Shown here piece by piece: positions 62,413-64,000 of a stretch of 64,000 bases of DNA (within the stretch, counting starts at the first letter, position 1; every line of letters begins with the position of its first letter). Made by a program: the position numbers and the translations under genes. This stretch comes from Fluviicoccus keumensis (GTDB lineage Bacteria > Pseudomonadota > Gammaproteobacteria > Pseudomonadales > Moraxellaceae), in assembly GCF_004217445.1 (NCBI RefSeq), contig NZ_SHKX01000012.1, forward strand, positions 372,001 through 436,000, written 5' to 3'. Under the pieces are notes generated by a model, which did no database searches, had not been told where the DNA came from, and saw nothing but the letters and a program-made list of their open reading frames with translations.

Positions 62413-62439
62413 AAAAGCCCCTCTTGCAGGGGCTTTTTT
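62413..62439 (+). terminator. Intrinsic terminator after pbpG
   Basis: AAAAGCCCCT/AGGGGCTTTT with a CTTGC loop, ending in a T6 run. Confidence 0.92.
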
Positions 62440-62457
62440 CTTGGGGGAGACCGCCAC

Positions 62458-63003
62458 ATGCACGAACTTTATGCCTTGCCAGACAGCACTCTCGATCGTC
62501 TGGCGGATTATCTGGATGGTGACAGCAATGAGCATGGTCTGGATTTTTGCGGCACGCATGGTTTTCTGGCGGCGGTAACCGTCGGACCGAAACGCGAGGC
62601 GGATGAGTGGCTGAGCGAGTTGTTTGAAGGTCAGGTTCCCGCAGAATTGGTTGAAGACTTGAAGGCATGGCAAAAAAGCATGCATGCCTGTCTTTATCAT
62701 GAACAGAATCTGACCCTGCCTTGCGACCTGCAGTTTTCCTCCACCCGTGAAGGCAACGAGCTGACGGACTGGTGTGTCGGTTTCATGGAGGCCATCTTCA
62801 GTCAGGAAGAATCCTGGTATGCCCGTGATGAAGATCTGGTAGCGGAACTGACCCTGCCGATGGTAGTCGTCAGCGGACTGATGGAAGATCCCGAGCTGGA
62901 ACAGATGCGTCGTCAACCCAAGTTGATGATGCAGCTGGTGCGGCAGATTCCGGAAATCCTGACCGAGCTTTATCTGCTGTTCCACGCGCCGCGGAATGTC
63001 TGA
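62458..63003 (+). CDS. UPF0149/YecA family protein
   Basis: A 181-residue helical, acidic protein of the UPF0149 (YgfB/YecA) family. The domain covers the whole protein: LADYLDGDSNEHGLDFCGTH near the N-terminus, EGNELTDWCVGFMEAIF in the middle. The C-terminal zinc-binding SEC-C type tail found in some YecA proteins is absent. Function unknown. GGGGGAGA precedes the ATG at 62458. Confidence 0.88.
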   Translation: MHELYALPDSTLDRLADYLDGDSNEHGLDFCGTHGFLAAVTVGPKREADEWLSELFEGQVPAELVEDLKAWQKSMHACLYHEQNLTLPCDLQFSSTREGNELTDWCVGFMEAIFSQEESWYARDEDLVAELTLPMVVVSGLMEDPELEQMRRQPKLMMQLVRQIPEILTELYLLFHAPRNV

Positions 63004-63085
63004 TGGACTGTAGCGTCCCTGTCGCCTCCCGGTCGCCGGGGATGCCGGTTAAGGTGTGTTGGCATTTCTCTGAAAGACTCTCCCC

Positions 63086-63556
63086 ATGAAGGAAGCGCGG
63101 CGCTACAACACCCCCTGTATCGGGCAATGTTCCACGGTCTTCGGTGACACGGTTTGCCGGGGTTGCTTGCGCTTTGTCCATGAAATCATCGACTGGAACC
63201 GTTACGACGATGACGAAAAATCGGTGGTCTGGCAGCGGCTGGAACAGCTGGTTTCCCGCATTGTGCCTCAATATGTCCAGGTCGACGATCCGCATGCCAT
63301 CGATAATGCGGTCTTGTTTCACCGACTGCCCTACCGCTCCGGTAACATCTGGCACAACATCTATAACTTGCTGCGGCTGGCCGAACGCCGCAACCTGACG
63401 CTGGAGAACTGCGGTTTCCGCTTGCTACCCGGCTATCGCCCTTCTGATATTCAGCAGCACCTCTACAGCCTGGCAGATGCCTTTTACGAGCGTGACTTTG
63501 TGCGCGCTACACGCATGGCGGCCGAGCAGCCCGATCTTTTCCAAAACAAGGCGTGA
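63086..63556 (+). CDS. DUF1289 family protein with a Cys4 motif
   Basis: A 156-residue protein. The N-terminal DUF1289 domain has CIGQCSTVFGDTVCRGC (Cys11, 15, 24, 27) followed by the conserved EIIDWNRY pattern; it probably binds a metal. The C-terminal ~95 residues (LEQLVSRIVPQYV, AVLFHRLPYRSGNIWHN) extend beyond the usual short DUF1289 protein and are helical. Function unknown. It may share the transcript of the following xseA, 80 nt away. Confidence 0.82.
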   Translation: MKEARRYNTPCIGQCSTVFGDTVCRGCLRFVHEIIDWNRYDDDEKSVVWQRLEQLVSRIVPQYVQVDDPHAIDNAVLFHRLPYRSGNIWHNIYNLLRLAERRNLTLENCGFRLLPGYRPSDIQQHLYSLADAFYERDFVRATRMAAEQPDLFQNKA

Positions 63557-63636
63557 ATAGGGCAAGCGCCGTTGCGTCGGTGGGTACGCAGGCGGTATAA
63601 CCCCATTCAATCCTTTGTCATTGATTGCCGCGAGTC

Positions 63637-64000
63637 ATGGCTGCCCAGCGTACCTACCTTCAGGTTCCCTTCCCCGAAAAAGACCAGGCCAAGGCTCTTG
63701 GCGCGCGCTGGGACCCGATGGAGCGCAAATGGTTTGTCCAGGCGGAGGATCTGTCGCCGTTCAAGCGCTGGATGCCCTCGGGAAAATACGCAGCCAGCGC
63801 CGAGCCTGTAACAACCCGGCATATTGCCGAACCGCAGTCAGGGTATCGGGTTGAATCGGCCGACGACGCCAAGGGGCTCAGCCTGCTGGATTTCATGCTA
63901 CTGATCCAGGGTACGGTTGAGGCGGTATTTCCCCAACCGGTATGGGTTCGCGCCGAGATCAACCAGATCAAGGTCAGTCAGGGGCACTGGTTCCTGGAAC
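63637..64000 (+). CDS. xseA: Exodeoxyribonuclease VII large subunit XseA fused to an N-terminal DUF5710-like domain (3' end cut)
   Basis: Only 121 residues are in the window. Residues 1-48 form a DUF5710-type domain: TYLQVPFPEKDQAKALGARW and WMPSGKY, with an (A)LGARWDP...KWFV core as in primase/helicase-associated proteins. Residues ~80-121 (LSLLDFMLLIQGTVEAVF, PQPVWVRAEINQIKVSQGHW) match the start of XseA, whose OB-fold binds single-stranded DNA. In ordinary XseA the OB-fold is at the very N-terminus, so the first domain is an addition. The ATG at 63637 begins the frame; GCGAG lies before it. Confidence 0.8.
   Translation, partial: MAAQRTYLQVPFPEKDQAKALGARWDPMERKWFVQAEDLSPFKRWMPSGKYAASAEPVTTRHIAEPQSGYRVESADDAKGLSLLDFMLLIQGTVEAVFPQPVWVRAEINQIKVSQGHWFLE

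Overview
The window is a contiguous piece of a GC-rich bacterial chromosome, almost wholly coding, with about 66 protein genes and four tRNAs. It is very probably a gammaproteobacterium. The blocks nudJ-mnmA-hflD-purB, dapA-bamC-purC, uvrY/gacA-uvrC-pgsA-tRNA-Gly and the type II secretion order gspE-F-G-H-I-J-K are typical of that class and fit Pseudomonadales best. I cannot name the genus.

Layout. 0-5.3 kb: minus-strand type II secretion operon (gspK is cut by the window edge). 5.3-9.5 kb: DUF432 protein and MscS-type channel, then a Tat-signal subunit with a GMC flavoprotein dehydrogenase. 9.5-13 kb: folD, tRNA-Cys and tRNA-Leu, then small unusual genes (an H-NS-like N-terminal domain, a compact SRAP-like protein, a tandem pair of unknown paralogues). 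13-19.6 kb: minus-strand queF, ABC-2 exporter, histidine phosphatase, transglutaminase-like protein, N-formylglutamate amidohydrolase family protein and amidase. 19.7-27.7 kb: a probable light/B12-responsive operon (FAD oxidoreductase, DUF1365, Cfa-like methyltransferase, SnoaL-like protein, CarH/LitR-type MerR regulator, photolyase), preceded by two TGTAnnnTACA palindromes; a convergent SDR and an outer-membrane protein follow. 27.7-37.3 kb: ppsA and its divergent regulator ppsR, a PAS-only protein, a methyltransferase, an acyl-CoA dehydrogenase, a membrane protein and ttcA. 37.4-43.7 kb: a large lipoprotein carrying a VHL-beta-like segment, a LuxR-type response regulator, a hybrid histidine kinase and a nucleoside-recognition membrane protein. 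43.7-44.1 kb: an AT-rich non-coding block with a dense cluster of DnaA boxes, a candidate origin or DnaA-binding locus, followed by a lytic transglycosylase and an orphan ParA. 45.7-54.2 kb: moaC-D-E, nudJ-mnmA-hflD-purB, a degenerate nucleotidyltransferase, roxA, an unknown gene and a crotonase. 54.3-64 kb: tetR, tRNA-Ser, dapA-bamC-purC, tRNA-Gly, uvrY-uvrC-pgsA, pbpG, a UPF0149 protein, a DUF1289 protein, and the start of an xseA fused to an extra N-terminal domain.

Most of the window is housekeeping. The points that most deserve a second look are the VHL-like lipoprotein, the DnaA-box cluster beside parA, the SRAP-like protein that lacks the usual His, the unknown tandem paralogues, the photosensory operon with its operator-like palindromes and altered Cfa active site, the degenerate RlaP-type nucleotidyltransferase, and the DUF5710-XseA fusion. 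No CRISPR array, insertion sequence or intact prophage was seen.
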